64,000 nucleotides of DNA from Candidatus Bathyarchaeota archaeon (GTDB taxonomy: Archaea > Thermoproteota > CALKCG01 > B24): the NCBI GenBank assembly GCA_018396755.1, contig JAGTQM010000001.1, positions 1-64,000 on the forward strand. The letters are read 5' to 3'. A program made the translations under genes and the position numbers. Below the pieces are notes generated by a model. The model saw nothing but the letters and a program-made list of their open reading frames with translations. It made no database searches and was not told the origin of the DNA. This document shows, piece by piece, positions 30,834 through 40,969 of this stretch. Each line of letters starts with the position of its first letter. The stretch's first letter is position 1.

Positions 30834-31517
30834 TTGGTCTTAGCGGGTAAGATATTCCGGTTGGTTGAAGATATGGCTTTAGATAGAATAGCTGAGAAGC
30901 TTAGAGGCTATAAGGTTGAGGAGGATTTTGAGGAGGAGGATTATAAGATTAAGCTGATCACGGAAGTTGTAGACTTAGCTATGGGCTTTGACAGTTTAAG
31001 AGGCGTTTTAGCATGGGATGTTTTACGCTTTACATATCACCGTGGGAGGAGAATACCCGTACCGAAGACTCTATATTTAACATTTGGATTCTTTAAGAGG
31101 CCTGGTGCAACATTCCTACTGGTTATTGAGAAGAAGAATTTGGCTAATAAGGCGGCAAATCTCTTCAGCCAACTACTATTCATATCGAAAGGATACATTT
31201 TAAATGTTTTAATAAAGCCTGAAAAGATGAAAGAATACCATGAGAAGAACCCTGAAAACACGAAAGTCATATTCTTCGATAGTCTGCCAATACCGAATGT
31301 AGATAAACTATCTTTATATGGCCCAGATCTAACTCAAACAGACCTATACAACAACTACCTGAAAATGGGAAGCATATGGTATTTAGTCACCGTTTCCAAC
31401 AATTACGGAGCTACTGTTGGACTCACAAGAGACGGAGTAGTAGTAGCATTCGGCAACATGGAGAAGACAGACTTCATAAACATGGTGAATACTGAAATAA
31501 TCCCACTAATAAGCTAA
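30834..31517 (+). CDS. Conserved hypothetical protein
   Basis: 227-aa ORF with coding character; no recognised motif. Confidence 0.6.
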   Translation: MVLAGKIFRLVEDMALDRIAEKLRGYKVEEDFEEEDYKIKLITEVVDLAMGFDSLRGVLAWDVLRFTYHRGRRIPVPKTLYLTFGFFKRPGATFLLVIEKKNLANKAANLFSQLLFISKGYILNVLIKPEKMKEYHEKNPENTKVIFFDSLPIPNVDKLSLYGPDLTQTDLYNNYLKMGSIWYLVTVSNNYGATVGLTRDGVVVAFGNMEKTDFINMVNTEIIPLIS

Positions 31518-31688
31518 GGAAACCCAGATACATTTCAATTAGAGGGGTGGCTAGCTGATAGGGTAGGCTTCGAATACATGACAACATTTTTCAGAAGACG
31601 AAAGTAAATAAGCCCTTAAATCAAGAATCAAACCCTTAAAAATATTAGAGGCTAGGTTTAATAGGAGGTTTACTATAACGGATGGGGG

Positions 31689-32531
31689 ATGCCTAGAGCC
31701 ATTGAAGTCAGAGGACTCTACTATAGGTACGAGGGGATGGATGGAGACGTTATAGTAGATGTTAATCTGGAAGTTGAAAGAGGAGAATTTGTTTTATTGA
31801 CTGGAGCTAGTGGATGCGGGAAAACCACCCTATGTAGGTGTTTTAACGGTTTAATACCGCATTTTTACGGTGGAGACTTGAGGGGGGAAATATGCGTGGC
31901 TGGGTTTAACGTTAGGGAGACCCCCATTCATAAAATGGCGCTCAAAGTTGGTTTTATCTTCCAAAATCCTGATAGCCAGCTTTTCTCGCTTACAGTTGAG
32001 AGGGATGTAGCGTTTGGTTTGGAGAATCTGGGTATGGATAGGGAGGAAATCAAGCGTAGAGTGGATTGGGCTCTAGAAGTCGTTAGAATGAAGGAGTATA
32101 GGCATTCTGCACCTTATGAGCTTTCGGGAGGACAGAAGCAGAGGATTGCAATAGCTTCAGTATTAGCTATGAACCCTGAAGTAATAGTTTTAGATGAGCC
32201 AACCGCATACTTAGACCCTAAAACGGCTTTAAGGATTTTCCAACTTTTAGACGAGCTTAATCAGAGGCTTGGCTTAACGGTCGTTCTAGTTGAGCATAGA
32301 CTGGATTTAGCCTCAAGGTATGCGTCTAGACTTATGGTTATGAGCCGTGGACGTATAGTGCTTGACGGCGACCCCACCACACTATTCCACCATAGACTTG
32401 AAGGGTATGGTGTAACTACACCTAGACTCATACGGTTTTTCAGAGAACTTGAGAGGGAGGGATATATTGTTGAGAAGCTTCCACTAACTACGGAAGAGGC
32501 GTCGGCTGTCCTCAGGAGGATTATTTCTTGA
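31689..32531 (+). CDS. Energy-coupling factor transporter ATPase
   Basis: GASGCGKTTLCRCFNGLIPHFYGG, LSGGQKQRIAIASVLAMNPEVIVLDEPTAYLDP. Confidence 0.92.
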   Translation: MPRAIEVRGLYYRYEGMDGDVIVDVNLEVERGEFVLLTGASGCGKTTLCRCFNGLIPHFYGGDLRGEICVAGFNVRETPIHKMALKVGFIFQNPDSQLFSLTVERDVAFGLENLGMDREEIKRRVDWALEVVRMKEYRHSAPYELSGGQKQRIAIASVLAMNPEVIVLDEPTAYLDPKTALRIFQLLDELNQRLGLTVVLVEHRLDLASRYASRLMVMSRGRIVLDGDPTTLFHHRLEGYGVTTPRLIRFFRELEREGYIVEKLPLTTEEASAVLRRIIS

Positions 32532-33358
32532 TAGAAGTTTTAGACGTCTACTACACTTATCCAAATGGGTTTACAGCGCTTAAGGGTGTGAGTTTAACTA
32601 TAGATAGGGGTGAGTGCATAGCCATAATGGGTGAAAACGGCGCCGGAAAAACAACATTGATTAAACACTTCAACGGACTACTTAAACCTACCAAGGGAGC
32701 CGTGTCGGTAGACGGGAGCAATACGATGGATTTATCCGTAGCCCAGCTTTCTAGAAAAGTCGGATTAGTATTTCAAAACCCTGACCATCAGTTTTTCAGC
32801 GAAACCGTTGAAGATGAAATTGCTTTCGCACTTAAAAACTTCGGCTTTCAAGAAGATGAAATTAAACGAAGGGTTGATCAAGTTCTTGAAAGGATGGGAC
32901 TTATACACTACAGGCAGAGTTCACCATTTAACTTAAGCGGAGGCGAGAAGAAGAGACTTGCAATCGCTTCAGTAGTCGTATTCAACCCGGATTATCTGGT
33001 TCTTGACGAACCCACCATAGGTCAAGACTATCTGCAGAAGCGTGAAATAATCGAAATTATAAGGTCTTTCCTCAAAGAGGGGAAGACAGCCGTAATCGTG
33101 ACACATGATTTAGAGTTTGTCGTAGATTTGAGGCCAAGAATCATACTGATGAGCCAAGGAAGAATAATATTGGACGACACTGCCGATAAAGCCTTATCGA
33201 ATTTAAAGCTTCTAGATGAAGCTTCACTACTCCCTCCGCAGATAACTGAGCTCGCCTATAGGCTTTTCAATCCTCCAGGTTTAGAGGGGGTTTTAGATGA
33301 AAAGGATCTGATGAAGATTATTAAGCCATTACTTACAAGGAGGGTAAAACAGCAGTGA
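32528..33358 (+). CDS. Energy-coupling factor transporter ATPase, second
   Basis: GENGAGKTTLIKHFNGLLKPTKG, LSGGEKKRLAIASVVVFNPDYLVLDEPT. Confidence 0.92.
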   Translation: MIEVLDVYYTYPNGFTALKGVSLTIDRGECIAIMGENGAGKTTLIKHFNGLLKPTKGAVSVDGSNTMDLSVAQLSRKVGLVFQNPDHQFFSETVEDEIAFALKNFGFQEDEIKRRVDQVLERMGLIHYRQSSPFNLSGGEKKRLAIASVVVFNPDYLVLDEPTIGQDYLQKREIIEIIRSFLKEGKTAVIVTHDLEFVVDLRPRIILMSQGRIILDDTADKALSNLKLLDEASLLPPQITELAYRLFNPPGLEGVLDEKDLMKIIKPLLTRRVKQQ

Positions 33359-34107
33359 TGCGTGTATTTGAAGGATTGAGGTTTAGAAGGATTGAAAGCC
33401 CTATACATAGCCTAGACCCTAGGTCTAAAGCCGTGTTTCTACTGGTTTTAAGCGTTCTATCGATATTATACTCGGACCCTTTAACGCTCACAGTTTTGCT
33501 TATCATACAGATACCCTTAGTCTGCATGGCAAGGGTTGTCAAGTTTTGGTTGAATTCTCTCAGGGGATCAGCTGTTTTAATGATATTCATATTCGGTGTA
33601 AACTTTTTAACAAGCTATTTCTACATGGGGGGCTTCACATTTGATGGTTTAACTATGGCAGCCGCCATGACCATTAGATTTGTAACACTCATAGGAGCAT
33701 TCTCCCTATTCTTCCTCACAACGACGCCGGAGGACTTAAGCCTAGCATTAGAAAGGCTTAAAATCCCCTACGATATATGCTTCGCTTTCACAGCTGCTAT
33801 GAGGTTTGTACCAGACATAGCCTTAGAAGCGCAGTCAATAATGGATGCGCAGAAGTCTAGAGGATTAGAGCTTGAAAAGGGAAAGATTCTAGAGAGGATT
33901 CGCAATATGCTACCAATACTTGTACCATTATTTATAAGAAGCTTCCAGAGGAGTATGGAGCTTGCTGAAGCCATGGAGTCTAGAGCCTACGGAGCAATAA
34001 GAAAGAGGACGAGTCTATACGAATTGAAAATGTTTAGGAATGACTACGCTTTAATAGCCTTCTCAATAACATTCATGTTAATAATTGTGGCGATTAAAAA
34101 TTTCTAA
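33355..34107 (+). CDS. ECF transporter transmembrane T component
   Basis: CbiQ/EcfT-like HSLDPRSKAVFLLVLSVLSI and MDAQKSRGLELEKG motif. Confidence 0.88.
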   Translation: MMRVFEGLRFRRIESPIHSLDPRSKAVFLLVLSVLSILYSDPLTLTVLLIIQIPLVCMARVVKFWLNSLRGSAVLMIFIFGVNFLTSYFYMGGFTFDGLTMAAAMTIRFVTLIGAFSLFFLTTTPEDLSLALERLKIPYDICFAFTAAMRFVPDIALEAQSIMDAQKSRGLELEKGKILERIRNMLPILVPLFIRSFQRSMELAEAMESRAYGAIRKRTSLYELKMFRNDYALIAFSITFMLIIVAIKNF

Positions 34108-34223
34108 TAATAACTTTCGAAGTTATTATAAAGTCTTTTTAAAAGCCATAAAGTACTGAAAAGTACAGTAAAGAATTTAAATGAGTTTTAACTAATTTTT
34201 TACGGTCTTTTTAGAGGTGGCAT

Positions 34224-35504
34224 ATGCGTATGAGTGGAAAAAGTAAGGCCATATCTACATCTATAGCTCTAATAGCCATAGTGGTCATTGCTTTAATAGC
34301 TGGTGCAGCAGGTTACTACACTGGACAGGCAGCCATCCCAGAAGCCTATCGGAAAGGCTATGATGAGGGGCGTCAAGCCGGATTAACCGAGGGGCGTCAA
34401 CGAGCTCTTCAAGAGTTCTCTCCGATCTTACCGATAGAAATCAAGGTGGGATGCATAATGTCCTTAACTGGGCTACTCGGCCCTATGGGTGCTAGCATAG
34501 TTAAAGGCGTTCAACTAGCCGTAGACGAGGTCAATTCAAGGGGTGGGATAGCTGGGAGGAGAATAGTCCTCATAGTTGAAGATGATGGCACCGATCCAAC
34601 TAAAGGCTTAGAAGCCTTGAAAAAACTCGTCGAAGTGGATGGATGTCAAGTCGTTATAGGACCTATGGCTAGTGGTGTTCTGAGGGCCATGGGTAGCTAT
34701 ACTAATGAGCATAAGGTTGTTTTGATATCTCCAAGTGCCACAGCACCCTACATAACCACGGAGTTCCCAGACGACTACGTTTTCAGAACTGTTGGAAGCG
34801 ATACGTTACAGGGTAAGGCATTGGGAGAGCTTCTGGTTAAGAGGGGGACATCTAAAGTAGTAATACTGGTCATGAATAACCCATACGGCGTCGGCATAAT
34901 GGAAGAATCGAAGAAAGTGCTAGGAACAAGCGTTATCAAGACAATAGTATACGATTATAGCAAGTTAGATTTCACAACGGAGCTTCAGATGGTTAAGGAT
35001 TTGAAGCCAGATGGAGTTCTTTACGTCGGTTACTATGAAGATGGTAAGATCATGCTTAGACAAGCTTTAGAAATGGGTTTAGACAACATACTCTGGGTTT
35101 GCGCTGAAGGAATTTACGGCGACCCGATGTTTGAAGACCCGGCGGCAGCAGAGTTCATGAGCAGGGCATGCATAGGTACTAGACCAGTAGCTCCAGTAGG
35201 GCTTAAAAGTTATGAGGTTTTCAAAAGCAAATTTAGAGCAAAGTTTGGAGAAGATCCATCTATGTATGCTGATACAGCATATGATGCCACGGTGATGGCT
35301 ATATTGGCCATAGCGAAAGCCGGAGACTATAACGGTACTAAGATACGTGAAGCCCTTAAAGATGTAAGCCAAACGTTTATGGGGGCAACTGGCTACAAGC
35401 TTTTCGATGAAAACGGCGACCAGCTATACCAAGTATATGAGATATGGGATGTGGTTAAAAAAGATGGAGAATATAAGTTTGAAGCTATAGGCTACTGGCC
35501 TTAA
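34224..35504 (+). CDS. livK: Branched-chain amino acid ABC transporter substrate-binding protein
   Basis: Signal anchor; IKVGCIMSLTGLLGPMGASIVKGVQLAVDEVNSRGGIAGRRI. Confidence 0.9.
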   Translation: MRMSGKSKAISTSIALIAIVVIALIAGAAGYYTGQAAIPEAYRKGYDEGRQAGLTEGRQRALQEFSPILPIEIKVGCIMSLTGLLGPMGASIVKGVQLAVDEVNSRGGIAGRRIVLIVEDDGTDPTKGLEALKKLVEVDGCQVVIGPMASGVLRAMGSYTNEHKVVLISPSATAPYITTEFPDDYVFRTVGSDTLQGKALGELLVKRGTSKVVILVMNNPYGVGIMEESKKVLGTSVIKTIVYDYSKLDFTTELQMVKDLKPDGVLYVGYYEDGKIMLRQALEMGLDNILWVCAEGIYGDPMFEDPAAAEFMSRACIGTRPVAPVGLKSYEVFKSKFRAKFGEDPSMYADTAYDATVMAILAIAKAGDYNGTKIREALKDVSQTFMGATGYKLFDENGDQLYQVYEIWDVVKKDGEYKFEAIGYWP

Positions 35505-35522
35505 ATACTTCCCCTTTATTTT

Positions 35523-36422
35523 TTGGTGGTGATGATGATAAATTGGCTTCAGGTTTTAATGAACTCCATTGTATGGGGTTGTATGTATATGCTGGCTACG
35601 GTAGGTCTATCTCTATCATATGGTTTATCCCGTTTTCCGAATTTTGCGCATGCTGAATACATTACTTTTGGAGCATATATGGCCTTTCTGTTTCTAGTTG
35701 TGTCTAATCTAGACATTTATTTGGCTGTAGGCTTAGCCGTAGTCTTATCAGCCTTTATGGGTGGTTTAAGCTATCTTATCCTATTTAAACCTCTAAAGTC
35801 TAGAGGGGCTTCTCTAGTCCATCTCATGGTATCGTCGATAGGATTAGGGTTTCTAATAAGACATTTTCTTATGCAGACTTTTGGAGGTGGAATACAATCT
35901 TTTAGAATAGTATGGCCTACTATAAGCATAGGCCCCATTGTAACTACACCATTACTTTTAGCTATTTTAATAGTTGCACTGGTTATAGCATTTTCACTTC
36001 ACATATTGCTTACAAAGACTAAGCTGGGTAAAGCTATTAGAGCCACGGCTGACAATCCAGAGCTTGCAGCAGCATCTGGAATCGATCTGAATAAAGTCAG
36101 CTTATTTACTTGGTCTCTAGGTGCAGCACTAGCAGGCTTTTCAGGAATATTCTTGGCTATGAGAAGCAGTCTTGTCCCACTAATAGGCTGGAAGGTTCTT
36201 CTCCAAACATTCGCCATAACACTTCTAGGTGGAGTAGGGAGCTTCTACGGTGTCTTAATCGCATCGTTTATTTTAGGACTATCAGAAAACGTTGGAGTTG
36301 TAATTTTAACTTGGCTTGGACTTTCAGCAGACTATAGGTCAGCTGTAGCCTTTATAATACTTGTTGCTACGCTTATTCTAAAGCCTGAAGGACTTATGGC
36401 GGTTGCAAAAAGGAGGGCGTAA
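35523..36422 (+). CDS. livH: Branched-chain amino acid ABC transporter permease LivH
   Basis: LivH-type GLSLSYGLSRFPNFAHAEYITFGAY, RATADNPELAAASGID. Confidence 0.9.
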   Translation: MVVMMINWLQVLMNSIVWGCMYMLATVGLSLSYGLSRFPNFAHAEYITFGAYMAFLFLVVSNLDIYLAVGLAVVLSAFMGGLSYLILFKPLKSRGASLVHLMVSSIGLGFLIRHFLMQTFGGGIQSFRIVWPTISIGPIVTTPLLLAILIVALVIAFSLHILLTKTKLGKAIRATADNPELAAASGIDLNKVSLFTWSLGAALAGFSGIFLAMRSSLVPLIGWKVLLQTFAITLLGGVGSFYGVLIASFILGLSENVGVVILTWLGLSADYRSAVAFIILVATLILKPEGLMAVAKRRA

Positions 36423-36423
36423 C

Positions 36424-37386
36424 ATGGCCGACCCGCTTATGTATTTATTGGATGCGGTTGCATATGCAGGCATATTTGGGATACTATCTATAAGCTTAAA
36501 CTTTGAATACGGCTATACGAATTTAGCCAACTTTGGAAAAGTAGCCTTCTTCATGATAGGTGCCTATGTAACAGCTATTATGAGTAGCTTGAAATATCCG
36601 TTTATAGTTAACAGCATATTAGCCATACTAATTACCGGCGTGATAGGTGTTCTAACGTCTCTCCCCGCTTTAAGACTTAAAGAGGATTTTCTAGCTATAA
36701 CGATGATAACATTAGGCGAGGTTATGAAGCTTATTATTAAAAATGAGGAATGGCTTGCCGGAGGTGTTTGGGGTATTTCGGGGATAGCTCCAGCCATAGT
36801 GATTCCAGGCTTAACATTTAGAGAAAGACTCATCATTCAGATAGCTTTAATATACGGCATTCTCATAGCATGCTACTTTATATGCGAACTTATAGTTAAG
36901 TCACCGTATGGCAGGGTACTGAAAACCATAAGGGAAGATGAACTTATAGCATCCACATATGGGAAGAATGTCTTTAAGTATAAGGTACAGGTTTTCGCGG
37001 TGGGTTCAGCCATGTCAGGGCTTGCAGGAGGCCTGTTTGCTCAGTATATCGGCACCGTAAATCCATATATGTTTGAGCCAACAGTGACATTTGCAATATG
37101 GATGATGGTGATACTAGGAGGCCCAGCTAACAATTTAGGTGCTATCCTAGGTGCTTTCATGGTTGAGGGGTTTCAAAGATCTTCTAGACTACTTAAAGAC
37201 TATTTAAATCTCCCCCTAGATCCAGTGAATCTACAAGTCATGCTTACAGCTATTTTGGTCATAACCGTTGTATTCTATAGGCCACAGGGGTTGCTAAAAG
37301 AGAAGATTAAACCCTATGAGGGATCACTGCATAAAATTATAGCGTCTAAGTTTATGGAAGTGAAATCGTGGATACGCCGATCTTAA
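36424..37386 (+). CDS. livM: Branched-chain amino acid ABC transporter permease LivM (start probably ATG 36424)
   Basis: LSLNFEYGYTNLANFGKVAFFMIGAYVTA, IREDELIASTYGKNVFKYK. Confidence 0.9.
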   Translation: MADPLMYLLDAVAYAGIFGILSISLNFEYGYTNLANFGKVAFFMIGAYVTAIMSSLKYPFIVNSILAILITGVIGVLTSLPALRLKEDFLAITMITLGEVMKLIIKNEEWLAGGVWGISGIAPAIVIPGLTFRERLIIQIALIYGILIACYFICELIVKSPYGRVLKTIREDELIASTYGKNVFKYKVQVFAVGSAMSGLAGGLFAQYIGTVNPYMFEPTVTFAIWMMVILGGPANNLGAILGAFMVEGFQRSSRLLKDYLNLPLDPVNLQVMLTAILVITVVFYRPQGLLKEKIKPYEGSLHKIIASKFMEVKSWIRRS

Positions 37387-38132
37387 CCGCTGACAGTTTA
37401 GTTAAAAAATTTGGAGGATTAATCGCAGTTAATGGTGTTACTTTAAGTATTAAAAAAGGAGACATGGTAGGTCTCATAGGCCCTAATGGAAGTGGAAAGA
37501 CAACACTCTTCAACATTTTAACCGGTGTGTATAAGCCAGATTCAGGTAAAGTATTTTTCAACCGTGAACGTATAGATGGTTTACAACCCCATCAGATATA
37601 TCATAAGGGGCTTGTAAGGGCTTTCCAGATGCCGAGAATTCTTCAAAGAATGACTGTGTTAGATAATTTACTTATAAGCGTTAAAAATCCCGGAGACAAG
37701 TTTTTACCAGCATTATTCAAACGTAAAAACTGGTTAAAATTTGAAAACGACATTAGGAATAAAGCTCTAGAAATCCTGGAGTTCCTAGGATTAGAAAAAC
37801 ACTGCTATGTACCTGCGGCTGAGCTCTCTGGAGGACAGATGAAGCTTCTTGAAATAGCAAGAGCACTTATATCAGAGCCTAGCATGATACTTCTAGATGA
37901 GCCTACCGCAGGCGTCAACCCAGTACTAGCTAATGATATCTATATGAAGTTTAGAGAGATTAAGAAGAATATGGATATAACGCTTTTCATAGTGGAGCAT
38001 AGAATAGAACTTCTCATTGGACATGTTGACAAAGTTCACGTAATGCATCAGGGAAAAATTATAGCTGAGGGAAAACCCGACGATGTCATAAACAATGAGG
38101 ATGTGATTAAGGTTTACCTGGGGTCTGTATGA
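37368..38132 (+). CDS. livG: Branched-chain amino acid ABC transporter ATPase LivG
   Basis: GPNGSGKTTLFNILTGVYKPDSG, LSGGQMKLLEIARAL. Confidence 0.92.
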   Translation: MDTPILTADSLVKKFGGLIAVNGVTLSIKKGDMVGLIGPNGSGKTTLFNILTGVYKPDSGKVFFNRERIDGLQPHQIYHKGLVRAFQMPRILQRMTVLDNLLISVKNPGDKFLPALFKRKNWLKFENDIRNKALEILEFLGLEKHCYVPAAELSGGQMKLLEIARALISEPSMILLDEPTAGVNPVLANDIYMKFREIKKNMDITLFIVEHRIELLIGHVDKVHVMHQGKIIAEGKPDDVINNEDVIKVYLGSV

Positions 38133-38833
38133 GGATCTTAGAAATTTCAAATTTAACGGCAGGATACTGGAGACTACCTGTCATAGAGGACATTTGCATA
38201 GATGTAAATGATGGGACTGTTGTAGCTTTACTTGGACCGAATGGAAGCGGAAAATCTACGGTCCTTAAGAGTATAATGGGATTTACAAAGATCTTTAAAG
38301 GAAGTATAGTTTATAATGGAGTCGTCATAACTGGAGCCTCTACCACTAAACTGGCGAGAATGGGTATAGGTTATGTACCTCAAATCAATAACGTTTTCAG
38401 AAGCTTAACTGTTAAAGAGAATCTTGAGGTGGGCGCCTATACTAGGAAAAATGATTTAAATATCGATGAAATTTTAGAGGTCTTCCCTGAGATCAAAACC
38501 CTATTAAATAATAAGGCAGATAGCTTAAGCGGAGGCGAAAGACAACTTTTAGCTATTGCCAGAGCTCTTGTAAGTAATCCTAAGCTCCTACTATTAGACG
38601 AGCCTACCGCCAGTCTTTCCCCTAAAAATACCGTAATCGTTTTATCGAAAATACGTGAGATAAAGAGCAGGGGAATACCCGTTTTAATAGCTGAGCAGAA
38701 TGTTCTAAAGACTTTGGAAATATCTGATAAAGCCTATGTGCTTGTTTCCGGAAGATGTATAACATCTGGACCTTCAGAAGAAATACTTAAAAACGAGGAT
38801 TTAGGTAGACTCTACCTTGGGCTTAAACGTTAA
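38129..38833 (+). CDS. livF: Branched-chain amino acid ABC transporter ATPase LivF
   Basis: GPNGSGKSTVLKSIMGF, GIGYVPQINNVF, LSGGERQLLAIARAL. Confidence 0.92.
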   Translation: MRILEISNLTAGYWRLPVIEDICIDVNDGTVVALLGPNGSGKSTVLKSIMGFTKIFKGSIVYNGVVITGASTTKLARMGIGYVPQINNVFRSLTVKENLEVGAYTRKNDLNIDEILEVFPEIKTLLNNKADSLSGGERQLLAIARALVSNPKLLLLDEPTASLSPKNTVIVLSKIREIKSRGIPVLIAEQNVLKTLEISDKAYVLVSGRCITSGPSEEILKNEDLGRLYLGLKR

Positions 38834-38903
38834 AAAGCAGTAGAAGAGGGACGTTATAATCCTAAGTAAACCTATAAGATTAAGCTACGATAATATAGCA
38901 TTG

Positions 38904-39596
38904 ATGCGAATAATAGTCGATGAAAGAGAGAGAGATTCAGGAATCCCGTTGATATTGAAGGATAAAGGCGTTAGAATAGTATATGAGCTTTTGGAAGTCG
39001 GCGACTACGTACTTTCAAGCAAAGTTGCTTTTGAACGGAAGACTTTACCAGACTTCATAGCATCTATATTCGATGGACGGCTTTTCAAACAGATCAAATC
39101 GCTTAAAGACAACTATGAAAAACCAGTCTTACTACTGGAAGGGGATGTTGCGAGGATAAATGAGTTTACGACAAGGACCAGAGCCGTATTGGGAGCTATG
39201 TCAGCTATATCTCTAGGATTTGAAGTACCAGTTCTATATGCATATGATAAAGTGCAGAGTGCTGAACACATATATATCGTAGCTTTGAAACTCCATAGGA
39301 GAGGTGAGTCTAAACAGCCGATAACCGTTCCAAAGACTAGTAAGAAAATCGACGAAAGGATTAAGGTTTTAACTTCGCTACCCGGCATGGGACCTACACT
39401 AGCTGAAAGAACACTAGAGAGTTTTGGAAGCCTCAGAAGAGTTTTCAATGCGTCGATAACGGAGCTTATGAAGGTTAAAGGATTAAATCAGGCTAAAGCC
39501 GAAGCAATATACCGACTTATAAACAGTAGCTATACACGAATCATTGAAGGGGGAAGACAAACCAGACTAGGTTCTAATTTAGAGGAGGAATCATAA
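38904..39596 (+). CDS. XPF/Mus81-family structure-specific nuclease (short, crenarchaeal form)
   Basis: VDERERDSGIP, GDYVLSSKVAFERKTLPDFIASIFDGRLFKQ plus tandem HhH. Confidence 0.9.
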   Translation: MRIIVDERERDSGIPLILKDKGVRIVYELLEVGDYVLSSKVAFERKTLPDFIASIFDGRLFKQIKSLKDNYEKPVLLLEGDVARINEFTTRTRAVLGAMSAISLGFEVPVLYAYDKVQSAEHIYIVALKLHRRGESKQPITVPKTSKKIDERIKVLTSLPGMGPTLAERTLESFGSLRRVFNASITELMKVKGLNQAKAEAIYRLINSSYTRIIEGGRQTRLGSNLEEES

Positions 39597-39652
39597 CAGT
39601 AACTCTTAAAATTAATAAACCCCTCCTAAATTCTGAATTTAGTAGAGGCTGA

Positions 39653-39727
39653 GCGGCTGTGGTCTAGTCTGGTTAGGATTGAGGCCCCCCAAGCCTCAGA
39701 TCGCGGGTTCAAATCCCGCCAGCCGCA
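39653..39727 (+). tRNA. tRNA-Gly (CCC), loop lacking U33
   Basis: Acceptor gcggctg/cagccgc, anticodon arm gaggc-cccCCaa-gcctc (loop CCCCCAA), T arm cgggTTCAAATcccg. Confidence 0.88.
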
Positions 39728-39848
39728 CTCACCACTAAACCCTAGTCGAAGTGAAGTTTCTACGTCATGTAGGCTTAGCTCACGATTCTATTTATCCTGC
39801 CTAAACCTAAATACTGATGACCATTCGAAAGAAGTCGGCTGGTCTAGT

Positions 39849-40694
39849 TTAGCAGTCTACTTGTTGGAGAATTTTTTCTATCTGTCTTTTACATAGAAAA
39901 AGATCTACAGGTCCATAACCAGAGTATATTTCTATAACCAATGGAATCTTATGCTTCTTAACGATACTCATGAAAGGATTAAACTCTAGGTCACCCAATC
40001 CCACTATGAGGTTTTTAAATTTAAGATCTTTCGTTACATCGTTTATATGGATTATATTAACATGGTCTATGAAGCGCGATACGTAAGATGCAATATTAAA
40101 GTCTATGGTGGCAGCCGCTGCAACATCTAGGCAAATACCAAGAGACGGTGAAGCTATTCTATCGATTACATAGCTTATATCTTCAGGTCTCCTTAAGATT
40201 TTAATCGAGCCTACTTCGCCATTCTCAAGGGAAAGCTTAACGTCGTAACTGCTACATTCATCCATTAAAACTCTACAGCTTTTAACGATGTCTTCTCTTG
40301 AGACATTCTCTTTAAACGATGATGGGGTGACGCTGACAATTGAACATTTAAATAAGAAAGCTGTAGAAATGACTTCACGAATTCTAGTGACGGATTTTCT
40401 AAGCCTTTTATCATCATCTACGAGAAGCGATCCAGCCTCAAAGGAAATCACCCTTATCATGTTATTTTCAACCCAATGTTTAAGCTCTTGTACAGCGTCG
40501 CTATCTATCGACTTGAGCTTACCAACGTTGTTTCCAATAATGTATGGTTCATCTGCAATTTTGAAAAACTCAACGTCAAGATATCGAAAACCTAGAGAAT
40601 GTATGTCTCTAAGCCAACCGACAAAAGGCTTTTTAATGTTATGGGTTGAGGCGGCTATTACGGTTTCCCTCATGCTGCGGATCAACCTCATCAT
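39849..40694 (-). CDS. Sugar phosphate isomerase/epimerase-like TIM barrel
   Basis: SLENGEVGSIKILRRPEDISYVIDRI, LGICLDVAAAA, NIIHINDV. Confidence 0.75.
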   Translation of the reverse strand: MMRLIRSMRETVIAASTHNIKKPFVGWLRDIHSLGFRYLDVEFFKIADEPYIIGNNVGKLKSIDSDAVQELKHWVENNMIRVISFEAGSLLVDDDKRLRKSVTRIREVISTAFLFKCSIVSVTPSSFKENVSREDIVKSCRVLMDECSSYDVKLSLENGEVGSIKILRRPEDISYVIDRIASPSLGICLDVAAAATIDFNIASYVSRFIDHVNIIHINDVTKDLKFKNLIVGLGDLEFNPFMSIVKKHKIPLVIEIYSGYGPVDLFLCKRQIEKILQQVDC

Positions 40695-40969
40695 ATCCTA
40701 CTAGTTCTGTTCTAATCTAGAGGAAAATATTCTACACTTCTACAATAATAGTTTTTACCAGCTACCCATGCCTGAAGAACGCGGGCTTTCTTGCGGAGGA
40801 GTAAATCTGCCTCCTCTAGACGTGTGTCTTCTGTTGCTTCTACATGGTCATAAAGTTTCAACATAAGAAGTACACATATCTGATTTGCCTATGCCTATTC
40901 CAGAAATGTTAGATTCAAACCATTTCAACGTAATGAAGTTTGTATATTCCCAAAAAATGAGGATTATTG

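Noticed and set aside
39815-39845. C/D box sRNA starting with TGATGA near 39815
   Set aside because: No second C'/D' or terminal CTGA box at suitable spacing
40700-40965. Possible structured RNA or solo element end in the gap before 40970
   Set aside because: No convincing hairpin or C/D box pair found by eye, and no similarity noticed to the tnpB relics
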